This document shows, piece after piece, positions 26,628-36,182 of a DNA stretch of 64,000 nt (positions are counted from its first letter, which is position 1; every line of letters starts with the position of its first letter). A model generated the notes under the pieces. The model saw only the letters and a program-made list of their open reading frames with translations, was not told the DNA's origin and did not search any database. This stretch comes from Opimibacter sp041746735. Its GTDB lineage: Bacteria > Bacteroidota > Bacteroidia > Chitinophagales > Saprospiraceae. A program made the translations under genes and the position numbers. Where the stretch lies: contig JBGTGP010000040.1 of assembly GCA_041746735.1 (NCBI GenBank), forward strand, positions 1-64,000, written 5' to 3'.

Positions 26628-27587
26628 ATGAAAAAAGTACTCAGGATCCTGGCGATCCTGGTAGGGCTAATCGCTCTATTGATCGCTATTGGGGCTGCCT
26701 ATATTCACTTTCGAGGCATCCCAAAATATGAAGTCCACCCACCCGATCTCAAAATAGAAGCTGACAGCAATATGCTCGCTGAAGGCAAACGTATCGCAGC
26801 TATGATCTGTGTGCACTGCCATCTGGCCCCCAACGGTCGTATGGAAGGTGCGGAAATGCTCGATCTGCCCAAAACGTTTGGACGAGCATGGGCCGCTAAT
26901 ATCACTCGGGATACCAAGTATGGTACAGGCCGGTATACGGATGGCGAATTGGCGTACTTACTCCGCACCGGCATCAAACGCGACGGACAATATGTACCAC
27001 CATGGATGCCTAAATTTCCCCATCTCTCCGATTACGATATGCATAGCATCATCGCCTATCTTCGATCCGATGCACCAGAGCTCGAACCCTCTTCGAAGCA
27101 GCAGCCTGTAAGTCAACCCAGTTTTTTTGCTAAATTCCTTTCCTATGTGGCATTTAAACCATTGCCGTATCCGGATGCACCCATTTCTTCGCCGGATCCA
27201 GAGGATAAAGTGGCTTATGGTAAGTATGTGATGAGCGCGATTGATTGTTTTGGTTGCCACAGTCCAAGTTTTGAAACCATGAATATCATGGAGCCGGAAA
27301 AAACCCCCGGTTTTTTTAGTGGCGGAAATCCAATGCCCGATTTAGAGGGAAATATCGTACTGACCCGCAATCTCACTCCCGATAAGGAAACCGGAATCGG
27401 TAACTGGACAGAGGAGGAGTTTATCCAGGCCGTCAAGTATGGATTGCGAGAAGGTAAGCCGGCATTGCGTTATCCCATGATGCCCTATACCGCTATGAAG
27501 GATGAAGAGGTCTCTGCCGTATGGGCCTACTTGCAGACCATACCGTCCATCAGGAACGATGTAGATGCCATTTCAGTTAAAAAATAA
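26628..27587 (+). CDS. Membrane-anchored di-heme cytochrome c
   Basis: 319 residues. An uncleaved N-terminal helix (RILAILVGLIALLIAIGAAYI) anchors two cytochrome c domains in the periplasm. Heme sites are CVHCH (about residue 62) and CFGCH (about 207). Candidate Met axial ligands lie in PPWMPKFPHLSDYDMHSIIAYL and MMPYTAMKDEEVSAVWAYL, the normal 'M...D...I/V..YL' end of class I domains. It resembles the electron-transfer subunits of alcohol/aldehyde dehydrogenases, but no dehydrogenase gene is adjacent. It would pass electrons to a terminal oxidase such as the cbb3 enzyme encoded at 54-58 kb. Confidence 0.88.
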   Translation: MKKVLRILAILVGLIALLIAIGAAYIHFRGIPKYEVHPPDLKIEADSNMLAEGKRIAAMICVHCHLAPNGRMEGAEMLDLPKTFGRAWAANITRDTKYGTGRYTDGELAYLLRTGIKRDGQYVPPWMPKFPHLSDYDMHSIIAYLRSDAPELEPSSKQQPVSQPSFFAKFLSYVAFKPLPYPDAPISSPDPEDKVAYGKYVMSAIDCFGCHSPSFETMNIMEPEKTPGFFSGGNPMPDLEGNIVLTRNLTPDKETGIGNWTEEEFIQAVKYGLREGKPALRYPMMPYTAMKDEEVSAVWAYLQTIPSIRNDVDAISVKK

Positions 27588-27755
27588 CAACTGATAGCTT
27601 TGCATCGATCGCCCAATGCCGGATGAAGCGCCTGCAATCAGTAATCTGGACTCAACCACCCGATGGTGAAGCCGGGTGAGTATTCCCTATGGATAGTGTA
27701 GAAAAAGATGGCTCACTTTCCTGGAAAGCCAGGGCGATCGGTGTGGTGGCTTATT

Positions 27756-28466
27756 CTATGCTCTCCGGGCTTTAATTGTCTTATGCTGTACAAAGTTGAC
27801 AAAAAAGGAAAAGGCCATAGAGAAGTAGATATACCCTTTGGGGATATGAAAATCCAGGCCTTCGCCAATTAGCGAAATCCCGATAATGAGCAAAAAGCAG
27901 AGCGCCAGAATTTTGAAGGAAGGATTTTGGGAAATAAATTCACTGATGGATTTGGCGGATATAAGCATAATACCTACTGAAACAATCACGGCCGTGTACA
28001 TAATCCAAAGTTGATTGACCATGCCCACTGCCGTAATGATCGAATCTATGGAAAAGACAATGTCGAGCAACAGAACCTGGATCAGTGTATCGCGAAAAGT
28101 TGCGACCTTTTTAGCCTGTATGCCGGAATAGTGATGCTGTTCGTCTTCTGTCTTGAGATATATCTCGCGGGTGCTTTTATACAGGAGAAAGGTCCCGCCA
28201 GCCAGCAAGATGAGGTCTTTTCCGGAAAAACTATTGTCGAGTATTTCAAACAAGGGTTGATCCAGCTTCATGATCCAGGAGATCAGGGCCAATAGGACGA
28301 GTCGCATGATCATCGCAAGACCAATGCCCAACTGCCGCAGTCGTTGTCGTTGATGTTCCGGCAATTTATCCGCCAGAATGGATATAAAGATAATATTGTC
28401 AATGCCCAGGATGACCTCCAGGACGATCAGCGTTGTCAGGGGAAGAATGACGTCAGTAATATTCAT
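27756..28466 (-). CDS. TerC-family integral membrane protein
   Basis: About 236 residues from Met at 28466. A longer frame to 28568 adds 34 unrelated residues. TerC hallmarks are visible: VLEVILGIDNIIFISILADKLP in the first helices and LLLDIVFSIDSIITAVGMV in the later repeat, each with the paired acidic residue in a membrane helix that is thought to bind metal. Seven membrane helices are expected. The family is linked to manganese export and tellurite tolerance. It ends convergently with the cytochrome gene. Confidence 0.92.
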   Translation of the reverse strand: MNITDVILPLTTLIVLEVILGIDNIIFISILADKLPEHQRQRLRQLGIGLAMIMRLVLLALISWIMKLDQPLFEILDNSFSGKDLILLAGGTFLLYKSTREIYLKTEDEQHHYSGIQAKKVATFRDTLIQVLLLDIVFSIDSIITAVGMVNQLWIMYTAVIVSVGIMLISAKSISEFISQNPSFKILALCFLLIIGISLIGEGLDFHIPKGYIYFSMAFSFFVNFVQHKTIKARRA

Positions 28467-28609
28467 CGTTTGAACCGGATTGTGGGCGTAAATGTACAAC
28501 GCCTCAGGTGTCTGATTTACACTCTTATCAGACGACATAAAAGAGGCAAGATCGCGTCGAATCGCCATCTTGCCTCAGGTCGTTGATACTCCCATTGCCT
28601 TTTCCGACA

Positions 28610-28645
28610 AGGGAAAAAGCCCGGTATTATTGGGTCCGGGCTTCA
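28610..28645 (-). terminator. Rho-independent terminator overlapping the META gene stop
   Basis: On the minus strand AAGCCCGG (28643-28636) pairs with CCGGGCTT (28624-28617), followed by a run of T. The hairpin loop contains the TAA stop of the META lipoprotein gene (28627-28629), so the 5' arm is coding sequence. Confidence 0.75.
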
Positions 28646-29121
28646 AATTTTGCCAGTGGAGCCATCTTCGCATTATGCAGCATCAAGTGATTGCCGCGGA
28701 TGGCATAATTGTCGGCCATCTCGATGACACGAATCAGCTCACTCTCGGTGGTCATCTCCGGGCATGCCATACGTGTGGAGGCCACAGCACTAAAACGGAT
28801 CCGGTTTCCATTCTCCATCGTATAGGCCCCCATCAGGGTATTACATCCACCGGAGCCCTGTAACTTCAGGCCTTCAGAGAGTAGGATGATGTAGGCTTCA
28901 CTTTGATTTGCTTCCGGATTTTGTACGGGAATACTCTGGATTTCAATCAATTTCCAATAGGTGTCCTGAAGCGGCATTTCGGAAGGTGTTGAGGCCTCTA
29001 TGGTCTGTGTCACAGCAACGGATGTTGCCGGTGCTGAAAGGCCTCCATTTGGCTTTCCGGGCGATGTGCATTTCGCCAAAAGGACGGTTGTGACCAAAAG
29101 GGGGAAGGCGAATATTCGCAT
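28627..29121 (-). CDS. META-domain (HslJ-like) lipoprotein
   Basis: 164 residues. A hydrophobic N-terminus with a Cys (LLAKC) suggests a lipoprotein. The META domain is clear: DTYWKLIEIQSIPV at the start, then LQGSGGCNTLMGAYTMENGNRIRF, the Cys-containing ASTRMACPEM, and LMLHN near the end. In E. coli the related HslJ is a heat-shock outer-membrane protein tied to novobiocin tolerance. An NlpE-like lipoprotein gene lies 26 bp upstream on the same strand, and this pair often occurs together. A joint envelope or copper stress role is inference. Confidence 0.88.
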   Translation of the reverse strand: MRIFAFPLLVTTVLLAKCTSPGKPNGGLSAPATSVAVTQTIEASTPSEMPLQDTYWKLIEIQSIPVQNPEANQSEAYIILLSEGLKLQGSGGCNTLMGAYTMENGNRIRFSAVASTRMACPEMTTESELIRVIEMADNYAIRGNHLMLHNAKMAPLAKFEARTQ

Positions 29122-29147
29122 AGGTTGGTTTTTTAGAATAAGATGAA

Positions 29148-29585
29148 TTATTGCCTGGCGAGAATATAGTTGTCAGCAAGGTCACCGGTAATTCTGTTAC
29201 CTGCGAGGTCCAATTGAATAACCCGATTTTCTTCGATTATATATTGAATCGGACCATCCGTTACCCCGCCAAGCATGACAATATTTGCTTCGTTGTTCCA
29301 GGTCAGACTACCGGTCGATTCTGTATATCGGCCATCTCCTTTTCCGAGATATTTGATTCGGAGCAGGTAGGTATTATCTGCGTTGAGGACCAGAATGGTT
29401 TCGATACCTTCGCAATCGGCACAGGGGACCACTCCTTTGTACATACCTGCCCAGTTGAGCGCATTTTGGGAAGTATGCGCTACATCACCGGCCTTCTGGT
29501 CTGTGTTTTCAGATGATCCCTGTTTAGGGTTACATGCCGCTAGCACGATAAGGGCGAGCAGGGACAACAGGTGAATTTTTTTCAT
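29148..29585 (-). CDS. NlpE-like copper-resistance lipoprotein
   Basis: 145 residues with a lipobox (LAAC at about residue 18) and one NlpE N-terminal domain: WAGMYKGVVPCADCEGIETILVLNADNTY. The CxxC (PCADC) is the hallmark of NlpE, which senses envelope or surface stress and copper in enterobacteria. The second, OB-fold domain of E. coli NlpE is absent, as usual in Bacteroidota. It is read just before the META lipoprotein gene and diverges from the formate dehydrogenase genes. Confidence 0.9.
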   Translation of the reverse strand: MKKIHLLSLLALIVLAACNPKQGSSENTDQKAGDVAHTSQNALNWAGMYKGVVPCADCEGIETILVLNADNTYLLRIKYLGKGDGRYTESTGSLTWNNEANIVMLGGVTDGPIQYIIEENRVIQLDLAGNRITGDLADNYILARQ

Positions 29586-29773
29586 ACGACTTGGATTGAA
29601 AGTGTGGAAAACGGCGTGATAGGAACTCCTTTAGAAGAATATCCCCTTGATACAGGTTTACAACAATATGGTAACGGTACGGTTTTTTAAAAATTCAGTT
29701 TTCTTTGACAAGGACCCTTAATCAGCCAGGGCCGGGGTGCATTCAAAGCCCGGTACATTAGCCGGATATCCGG

Positions 29774-29781
29774 TATATTTG
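29774..29781 (+). promoter_or_regulatory. Candidate Bacteroidota -7 element TATATTTG
   Basis: TATATTTG matches TAnnTTTG exactly and lies 94 bp before the preferred fdhD start. It may drive the three-gene formate dehydrogenase operon. A -33 element is not obvious. Confidence 0.4.
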
Positions 29782-29875
29782 AAGAGTCATACGTGTCGGG
29801 TAACTGGTGCTGCATCCATCGGAACTGCTATTTTCCCTGGCAGAACCTGAAAAAAACGAAGGGATACGATATATT

Positions 29876-30718
29876 ATGAACGTAAAAAAGTATACAGGGC
29901 GCTTCTACCAGGACGGTCAATGGTCCGAGGTACAGGACGTATTGTCCGTCGAAGTAGGACTTGGTATAGCTATCAATTCCATCCCGTTTACTGTAACCAT
30001 GCAGACGCCGGGTCAGGAGAAGGATTTGGTCCGGGGATTACTTTTCAGTGAAAGTATCTATCGGGAAAGGGAGATAGATCCGGAGCAGGAGGTGACGAAC
30101 ATCGACGAAGCCGGGTATATTTCCGGCATATATGTACGTGTGCCGCCGGCATTCGTCCTGAAGGATTTTGCCGGGACCCGCAATGTGATCTCCGCCTCAT
30201 CATGCGGTATGTGTGGCAAGACTACGCTGGACGAAGAGGAGCAGGAGACCATTGTATTCTCCGGCACACTCGATGCGGCTGTAGTCGGCCATATGTTTGA
30301 CCGTATGAGTGAAATGCAACAATCGTTCAGGCAGTCCGGGGGCACACATGCGGCAGGTATTTTTACAACTGACGGGGAGATGCTCAGTATCCGGGAGGAT
30401 ATCGGCCGGCACAATGCGGTAGACAAGGTGATTGGCGACCTGCTTCACCGCCGTCTGTTGCATCAGGCCCGTTGCCTGACGGTGAGTGGCCGGATATCCT
30501 ATGAAATCGTGAGTAAGGCGAGATCGGCCGGAATACCCTTTTTGGCGTCCGTATCAGCGCCATCCACCCTTGCCGTGGATTATGCACAGGCTTCGGGGAT
30601 TGCGCTCATGGCGTTTTGCAGAAATCATAAATTAACCGTGTATTCGCATCCGGAATACGTGCAGGGTCTCCCTAAAGGCACATGGCCCGATCCGGTCAAT
30701 ATATCCTATAATGTCTAA
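29876..30718 (+). CDS. fdhD: Formate dehydrogenase accessory sulfurtransferase FdhD
   Basis: About 280 residues from the ATG at 29876. A GTG frame start at 29807 adds 23 residues not usual for FdhD. Visible signatures are SSCGMCGK, whose CxxC carries sulfur from the cysteine desulfurase to the molybdenum cofactor, and THAAGIF plus REDIGRHNAVDKVIG, the strongly conserved cofactor-binding block. FdhD is needed to activate the Mo-bisMGD formate dehydrogenase. Its 3' end overlaps the next gene by 8 bp, so the three genes form an operon. Confidence 0.95.
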   Translation: MNVKKYTGRFYQDGQWSEVQDVLSVEVGLGIAINSIPFTVTMQTPGQEKDLVRGLLFSESIYREREIDPEQEVTNIDEAGYISGIYVRVPPAFVLKDFAGTRNVISASSCGMCGKTTLDEEEQETIVFSGTLDAAVVGHMFDRMSEMQQSFRQSGGTHAAGIFTTDGEMLSIREDIGRHNAVDKVIGDLLHRRLLHQARCLTVSGRISYEIVSKARSAGIPFLASVSAPSTLAVDYAQASGIALMAFCRNHKLTVYSHPEYVQGLPKGTWPDPVNISYNV

Positions 30719-32363
30719 GAATCTAAGCGAATTGTCCGGCCGTAAAGGCCTTGAACATAATCTGTTTGAACAACTGGGTTTGGCCGGCCGTATGACAGGT
30801 ACACCGGATACAGAAAGGCTGGAAGCCCTAAGCGATGAATTTTTGGTCGGGCGGTCCAATCTGTACGGTTCCATGTCCTTTTACGATTTTCTCAGACCGG
30901 AAAATCAGGGTAAAAAGGTCTATGTATGTAATGGAAGTGCCTGTATGACAGCAGATACTCAGGAAGGCTTGAGATCAACACTGCGAAATCACTACGCTGC
31001 CAATGAGATAGGTGAAATGTGTTGCCTCGGCAGGTGTCATGAAAATCATGCCTTTCACATTGAAGGCCGTAATTATTCCGGTACCGATATCCGTGACATC
31101 GATACCATAATAGCAAGTGAAACCCTCACACGGGAGACTTACCACGTCGGACATCTGGGCACCCCGATTCTGACGAGTCCCTATGGCACCATCGAATCCT
31201 ATTATGCCATTTTTAAAAAGGGCCTGACAACTTCACCCGAATCCCTGCTTGCAGAACTTAAAGCTTCAGGTCTTCGCGGAAGAGGGGGCGCAGGTTTTTC
31301 GATGGCTTTCAAGCTCGAGTCCTGCCGTACTCAACCCGGTGAAATCAAGTTTATCGTATGCAATGCGGATGAAGGCGATCCCGGTGCCTATTCGGACCGC
31401 TATATCATGGAGCAGCGACCTCACGCCTTGTTGATGGGTATGATGCTCGCCGGGTATATAGCTGGTGCCGGATACGGAGTGCTCTATATCCGGGGAGAAT
31501 ACCCGGAGTCAATAGATATTATTCAGGCTGCTTTGGAGGAGTTGAAGCAAGCTCGTCTAACTGGAAAAAATATACTCGGAACCGGCTTTGATTTTGAGTT
31601 TAAAGTCATCAAGGCGCAAGGCGCCTATATCTGCGGGGAAGAAACAGCCCTGTTGTCCTCTATCGAAGGACAGCGTCCGGAGGTCCGGGTTCGGCCTCCA
31701 TATCCGACACAGCAGGGCTTATTCAACAAACCCACCGTGGTCAATAATGTGGAAACGCTCGCCAATCTGCCGTTTATTATCCAACAGGGGGGAGCAGCCT
31801 ATGCCGCCATCGGAACGACAAAGTCCACGGGCACTAAACTGATCTCCCTGGATGGTTTTTTTCATACACCCGGAATTTATGAGGTCGACATGGGTACTCC
31901 CTTAAAGGAGGTCATCTTTGGTTTAGGAGGTGGGTTCCGACAACCGGTCAAAGCGATGCATATCGGAGGCCCACTCGGCGGACTCGTGCCCGTGACCGCC
32001 ATTGACCGATTGACAGTTGATTTTGATTCATTTGCCCGAGAAGGATTTTTGCTGGGCCATGCTTCGGTGGTCTGTATACCGGAAGACTATCCGATCATCC
32101 GGTACATGGAGCACCTCTTTCGCTTTACCGCCCACGAAAGTTGCGGTAAATGCTTTCCCTGCCGACTGGGTTCGACCCGGGGATATGAGATGCTGGAGAA
32201 AGCGCAACAGGGAGAATATAAAATTGATAAGATATTGATGCACGATTTACTCGAAACCCTGGAGACCGGCTCATTGTGCGCATTAGGTGGGGGATTACCC
32301 CTCCCTATCAAAAATGCTATGCACTATTTTTCACCTGAACTCGCACCTTACTTTAATTCATAA
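30711..32363 (+). CDS. Formate dehydrogenase NAD-reducing subunit, NuoE-NuoF (FdsG-FdsB) fusion
   Basis: 550 residues. Residues about 1-150 are a thioredoxin-like [2Fe-2S] domain with four cysteines in CNGSAC and CCLGRC. Residues about 150-540 are NuoF-like: GRGGAGF and CNADEGDPGAY for NAD/FMN, GAYICGEETALLSSIEG, and a [4Fe-4S] site ESCGKCFPCRLG with a later Cys in SLCALGG. In FdsGBA-type enzymes these two parts are often separate genes; here they are fused. It would take electrons from the alpha subunit to reduce NAD. The alpha gene follows 6 bp later. Confidence 0.92.
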   Translation: MSKNLSELSGRKGLEHNLFEQLGLAGRMTGTPDTERLEALSDEFLVGRSNLYGSMSFYDFLRPENQGKKVYVCNGSACMTADTQEGLRSTLRNHYAANEIGEMCCLGRCHENHAFHIEGRNYSGTDIRDIDTIIASETLTRETYHVGHLGTPILTSPYGTIESYYAIFKKGLTTSPESLLAELKASGLRGRGGAGFSMAFKLESCRTQPGEIKFIVCNADEGDPGAYSDRYIMEQRPHALLMGMMLAGYIAGAGYGVLYIRGEYPESIDIIQAALEELKQARLTGKNILGTGFDFEFKVIKAQGAYICGEETALLSSIEGQRPEVRVRPPYPTQQGLFNKPTVVNNVETLANLPFIIQQGGAAYAAIGTTKSTGTKLISLDGFFHTPGIYEVDMGTPLKEVIFGLGGGFRQPVKAMHIGGPLGGLVPVTAIDRLTVDFDSFAREGFLLGHASVVCIPEDYPIIRYMEHLFRFTAHESCGKCFPCRLGSTRGYEMLEKAQQGEYKIDKILMHDLLETLETGSLCALGGGLPLPIKNAMHYFSPELAPYFNS

Positions 32364-32369
32364 CTGACC

Positions 32370-35111
32370 ATGGCCATAACCGCATTTATCAATGATGTAA
32401 GCTACCCGGTGCTGGACGGCGAGACGATCCTGCAGTTTGTCAGACGACAATTCGGACATGATTATGTGCCTACGCTTTGCGATGCCCCCAATCTCGATCC
32501 ATTTGGATCCTGCCGGGTATGTAGTGTCGATGTAGCCCTGTCACAGGGAGGTCCGGCAAAAGTTCAGGCTTCCTGCCATACGCCGGTGATGCCCGGATCC
32601 TTTATTTATACTGATAGTGAGCGTATCACGCGGCTCCGCAAAAATATCATCGAACTCGTCTTAACCGATCACCCGTTGGATTGTCTTACCTGCGAAGTCA
32701 ATCATAATTGTGAATTGCAAACGGTTGCTGCCCGAGTTGGAATCCGGGATGTACGTTATCCTGCCGGTCAGGATCATCTCGACCGAAAGAAGGACCTCAG
32801 TCATCCATACATGACCTCTGATTTTTCAAAATGCATTAATTGTTTCCGCTGCGTCAGGGCTTGTGATGAAGTCCAGGGTGAGTTTGTGCTGAGTATGGCC
32901 GGGCGTGGATTTGATAGTCATATCATCAAGGGAATGAATGAATCTTTCTTCGAATCCGAATGTGTCAGTTGCGGTGCCTGCGCACAGGCCTGTCCCACAT
33001 CGGCCATATCAGATGTATTTGAATCCAAGTCTGTAGTGGCAGATAAAAAGATACGGACAGTTTGTACCTATTGCGGTGTAGGGTGTAATCTGGATGTGGC
33101 GGTGGTCAATAAGAAAGTCAAATCCATTCAGGCCCCGTATGATGCGGAGGTCAACCAGGGACACACTTGCCTGAAAGGCAGGTTTGCATTTTCATTTTAT
33201 AATCATCCGGAGCGTTTGCGAACACCTCTGATCCAGAAGGACGGGGAATTGGTTCCCGCTACCTGGGATGAGGCGTATGATTATATCGCGGCCAAGCTGA
33301 CCACCATCAAGCGGGAGCATGGTCCTGATGCAATCGCCGGTATTTCCTCCGCCCGTTGTACCAATGAAGAAAACTACCTCATGCAAAAATTCATCCGGGT
33401 GGTGATCGGGACCAACAATATCGATAGTTGTGCGCGGGTCTGCCATTCCCCTACGGCATTGGGTATGCAACGCACGTTTGGCACAGGGGCAGCGACCAAT
33501 TCGATCGAAGATCTCAAGTACACCGATTGCATCATGGTGATCGGAGCCAATCCCACCGATGCACATCCGGTGACCGGGGCAAAGCTCAAACAGTTTGCCA
33601 TGAAGAAAACCTCGATTGTAATCGATCCGAGGAGAACGGAAATGGCCCGGTATGCTACCTATCATCTGCAGTTGCGTCCAGGGACCAATGTGGCGGTGAT
33701 GAATATGCTCCTCTACTATATCATCCGGGAAGGTTTGGAGGATACTTCATTTATTGAATCACGAACAGAAGGCTACGAAGATTTCAGACAGCATATCATG
33801 CAGCTTGATATGGATGAGTTGGAAAAAATCAGTGGAGTCAAAAAGGAGTTGGTCCGTGATGCAGCCATCGCCTATGCCAGCGCTCCGAATGCTATGTCGT
33901 TTCATGGACTTGGCGTTACGGAGCATTCGCAAGGAACGTACACCGTCATGCTGATCGCGGATCTGGCCATGATCACGGGGAATATTGGTCGTCGCGGAGT
34001 AGGGGTCAATCCGTTGCGTGGACAGAATAACGTACAAGGTGCGGCAGATATGGGATGTCAGCCTCACCAGGGTGCCGGATATTATGATGTCACTCAGGCA
34101 GAGTATCACCGGATGTATGAAGATTTCTACCAGACATCCTTGCCTTCCCATGTGGGTTACAAGATCCCACAGATGTATGACGCTGCGCTTGAAGGAAAGC
34201 TTAAGGCATTATGGCTGATGGGAGAGGATAATGTTCAGACAGATCCGAATACCCAACATGTCGTCAAAGCCATGAAGGAATTGGATCTGCTGGTTGTGCA
34301 GGAAATCTTTATGACGGAGACAGCCAAGTTGGCCCATGTAGTATTGCCTGCATCCTCTTTCCTGGAAAAGAGCGGAACCTTTACCAACGGCGAGCGCCGT
34401 ATCCAGCGGGTGCAGCAAGTGGTAGAACCGATCGAAGGAACCAAGCCGGATGGGCAGATCATTGTCGATATTATGAACCGGATGGGCTATGCTCAGGCGG
34501 ATTATGATCCGGATGTGATGCTGCAGGAGATATCCAGAATCGTTCCTTTCTTTGCCGGCGTCAAATGGGATGAGTTGGGAGGAAATGGAAAGCAATGGCC
34601 AGTCCTACCAGACGGAACGGATACAGAGATATTGCACATTGATATGTTTAAAAGGGGCAAGGGCAAGTTTCAGGTGGCCTCCTTTAAAGAGAGCGAGGAA
34701 ATCGTGCATCATGGAAAGGAATTTCCTTATATACTGACGACCAACCGGGAGCTGGAACATTACAATTGTGGTACGATGACACGGCGTACCTCCAATGTGG
34801 AGATCTTGAAGGATGATGTATTGCTTATTCATCCAGACGATGCGGCCAATCATTTAATCCATGAAGGCGATATGGTATGCGTGATCAGTCCGAGAGGTAA
34901 GATCGATATCAAAGCCAGGTTGACCGATGAGGTACGACCGGGTGTGTTGTCCTCCACGTTTCATTTTCCTGAGGTCCGTATGAATGATCTCACGTCCAGC
35001 GTGAGTGATAGTGAAGCGATGTGTCCGGAATATAAAGTAGTGGCGGTCAACATCCGGAAAAGCAAAGGTCAATATAAACATAAGCCTTCAACAACGTTTG
35101 TGGAAGGATAG
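32370..35111 (+). CDS. fdhF: Formate dehydrogenase alpha subunit (Mo/W-bisMGD, NAD-linked type)
   Basis: 913 residues. Cofactor sites in order: N-terminal [2Fe-2S] (LCDAPNLDPFGSCRVC), His-Cys3 [4Fe-4S] (DHPLDCLTCEVNHNC), two ferredoxin clusters (CINCFRCVRAC and CVSCGACAQACP), the catalytic-domain [4Fe-4S] (CTYCGVGCNLDV), and the molybdopterin domains. The metal-ligating residue is Cys in RVCHSPT (codon TGC), not selenocysteine; the His after it is the conserved catalytic one. There is no signal peptide, so the enzyme is cytoplasmic. It resembles the FdsA subunit of Rhodobacter/Cupriavidus NAD-dependent enzymes and would oxidise formate to CO2 to make NADH. No FdsD gene is seen. Confidence 0.94.
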   Translation: MAITAFINDVSYPVLDGETILQFVRRQFGHDYVPTLCDAPNLDPFGSCRVCSVDVALSQGGPAKVQASCHTPVMPGSFIYTDSERITRLRKNIIELVLTDHPLDCLTCEVNHNCELQTVAARVGIRDVRYPAGQDHLDRKKDLSHPYMTSDFSKCINCFRCVRACDEVQGEFVLSMAGRGFDSHIIKGMNESFFESECVSCGACAQACPTSAISDVFESKSVVADKKIRTVCTYCGVGCNLDVAVVNKKVKSIQAPYDAEVNQGHTCLKGRFAFSFYNHPERLRTPLIQKDGELVPATWDEAYDYIAAKLTTIKREHGPDAIAGISSARCTNEENYLMQKFIRVVIGTNNIDSCARVCHSPTALGMQRTFGTGAATNSIEDLKYTDCIMVIGANPTDAHPVTGAKLKQFAMKKTSIVIDPRRTEMARYATYHLQLRPGTNVAVMNMLLYYIIREGLEDTSFIESRTEGYEDFRQHIMQLDMDELEKISGVKKELVRDAAIAYASAPNAMSFHGLGVTEHSQGTYTVMLIADLAMITGNIGRRGVGVNPLRGQNNVQGAADMGCQPHQGAGYYDVTQAEYHRMYEDFYQTSLPSHVGYKIPQMYDAALEGKLKALWLMGEDNVQTDPNTQHVVKAMKELDLLVVQEIFMTETAKLAHVVLPASSFLEKSGTFTNGERRIQRVQQVVEPIEGTKPDGQIIVDIMNRMGYAQADYDPDVMLQEISRIVPFFAGVKWDELGGNGKQWPVLPDGTDTEILHIDMFKRGKGKFQVASFKESEEIVHHGKEFPYILTTNRELEHYNCGTMTRRTSNVEILKDDVLLIHPDDAANHLIHEGDMVCVISPRGKIDIKARLTDEVRPGVLSSTFHFPEVRMNDLTSSVSDSEAMCPEYKVVAVNIRKSKGQYKHKPSTTFVEG

Positions 35112-35157
35112 ACGATAGAGTTTTTACGTGACAAGCACTGTTGATCTTTGACCTTGA

Positions 35158-36054
35158 TCAGGCAGGGGGTGATTTTTTACGGGAAAAACCGAAAGCGGCC
35201 TGTCCGATAAAATTATCCGGCATTTCTTCATCCCCCTGATAACCGAGTTCTACAGTTTCACCGCTGTCGGGAAAATGTACCGTGCCAAAGAGATAGTCCC
35301 ACAGGCTCAGGGAAATGCCAAAATTTATACCATAGGTGAAATGCGCCGGAAATTGTTTGGCATGGTGCCACGTATGCATTTGCGGATTATTGAAGATATA
35401 CTTAAGCGGTCCCAGGGGTATTTTGATATTGGAGTGGTTGAAGTGACCGATACTGACGGCTACGATGTGGACGATAAAAAATTCCTGTATGCCAAATCCG
35501 ATCATACCCAGCGGAATGTATTCTATGGCGCGGTAGACCACATTTTCCATCCAGTGGTAGCGAAGGTGGGTAGCAAACCCGAGCTGTTTGGCAGAGTGAT
35601 GGACTTTGTGAAATTGCCACAAAAACGGGACGCGGTGCAACAACCGATGGATGTTCCATTGGATAAAATCCCGTACGACAAACATGGTCAGTAACTGAGC
35701 CCATACAGCCCAGGTCGCGATTTGGATGGCCACCAGATTGCGGACCCCAAATACATTGGCCAGAAATGAATTGAACGCCTCGACGAAAACACTGGACACA
35801 GCATTGTAGCCGATCAGGGAAAACAGGAAGAAATTGAAGAACATATAAAAGATGTCCAGCCAAAAATCCCGTTTGATCACGCCTTGTGCCTTATGCCATG
35901 GACGGCTATACTCCAGCAGGAAGAAAAACAGGGATATCCCGACCAGCCAGTAGACATAATTGGTCCAGGACGGGTGGGTGATCTCATACCATAAATATTG
36001 AGCATATCCCGTATAGCCATTGACAAAAATCTCCACAAACCGGGTCAAATCCAT
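35158..36054 (-). CDS. Sterol desaturase / fatty acid hydroxylase family membrane protein
   Basis: 298 residues with about four membrane helices and the histidine-box pattern of a di-iron membrane hydroxylase: HRLLHRVPFLWQFHKVHHS, HFNHSNI and MHTWHH. Such enzymes hydroxylate or desaturate lipids, carotenoids or alkylglycerols. Bacterial members of this size are mostly uncharacterised. It ends convergently with the formate dehydrogenase operon (46-bp gap). Confidence 0.9.
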   Translation of the reverse strand: MDLTRFVEIFVNGYTGYAQYLWYEITHPSWTNYVYWLVGISLFFFLLEYSRPWHKAQGVIKRDFWLDIFYMFFNFFLFSLIGYNAVSSVFVEAFNSFLANVFGVRNLVAIQIATWAVWAQLLTMFVVRDFIQWNIHRLLHRVPFLWQFHKVHHSAKQLGFATHLRYHWMENVVYRAIEYIPLGMIGFGIQEFFIVHIVAVSIGHFNHSNIKIPLGPLKYIFNNPQMHTWHHAKQFPAHFTYGINFGISLSLWDYLFGTVHFPDSGETVELGYQGDEEMPDNFIGQAAFGFSRKKSPPA

Positions 36055-36182
36055 ACAGGGTATATTCAGTTTAGTGGTTCAAAAGTAGCAGAAATCAAAG
36101 TGCCGGGTATGTCTCAAAAGTTACATAACGGGTCAGCTTCATTCCGGATTCGATTGACTCGTCATGGTACGGAAGATATGAT

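Noticed and set aside
33430..33470. Possible selenocysteine in the formate dehydrogenase active site
   Set aside because: The metal-ligand codon is TGC, a normal cysteine codon, so no recoding is needed.
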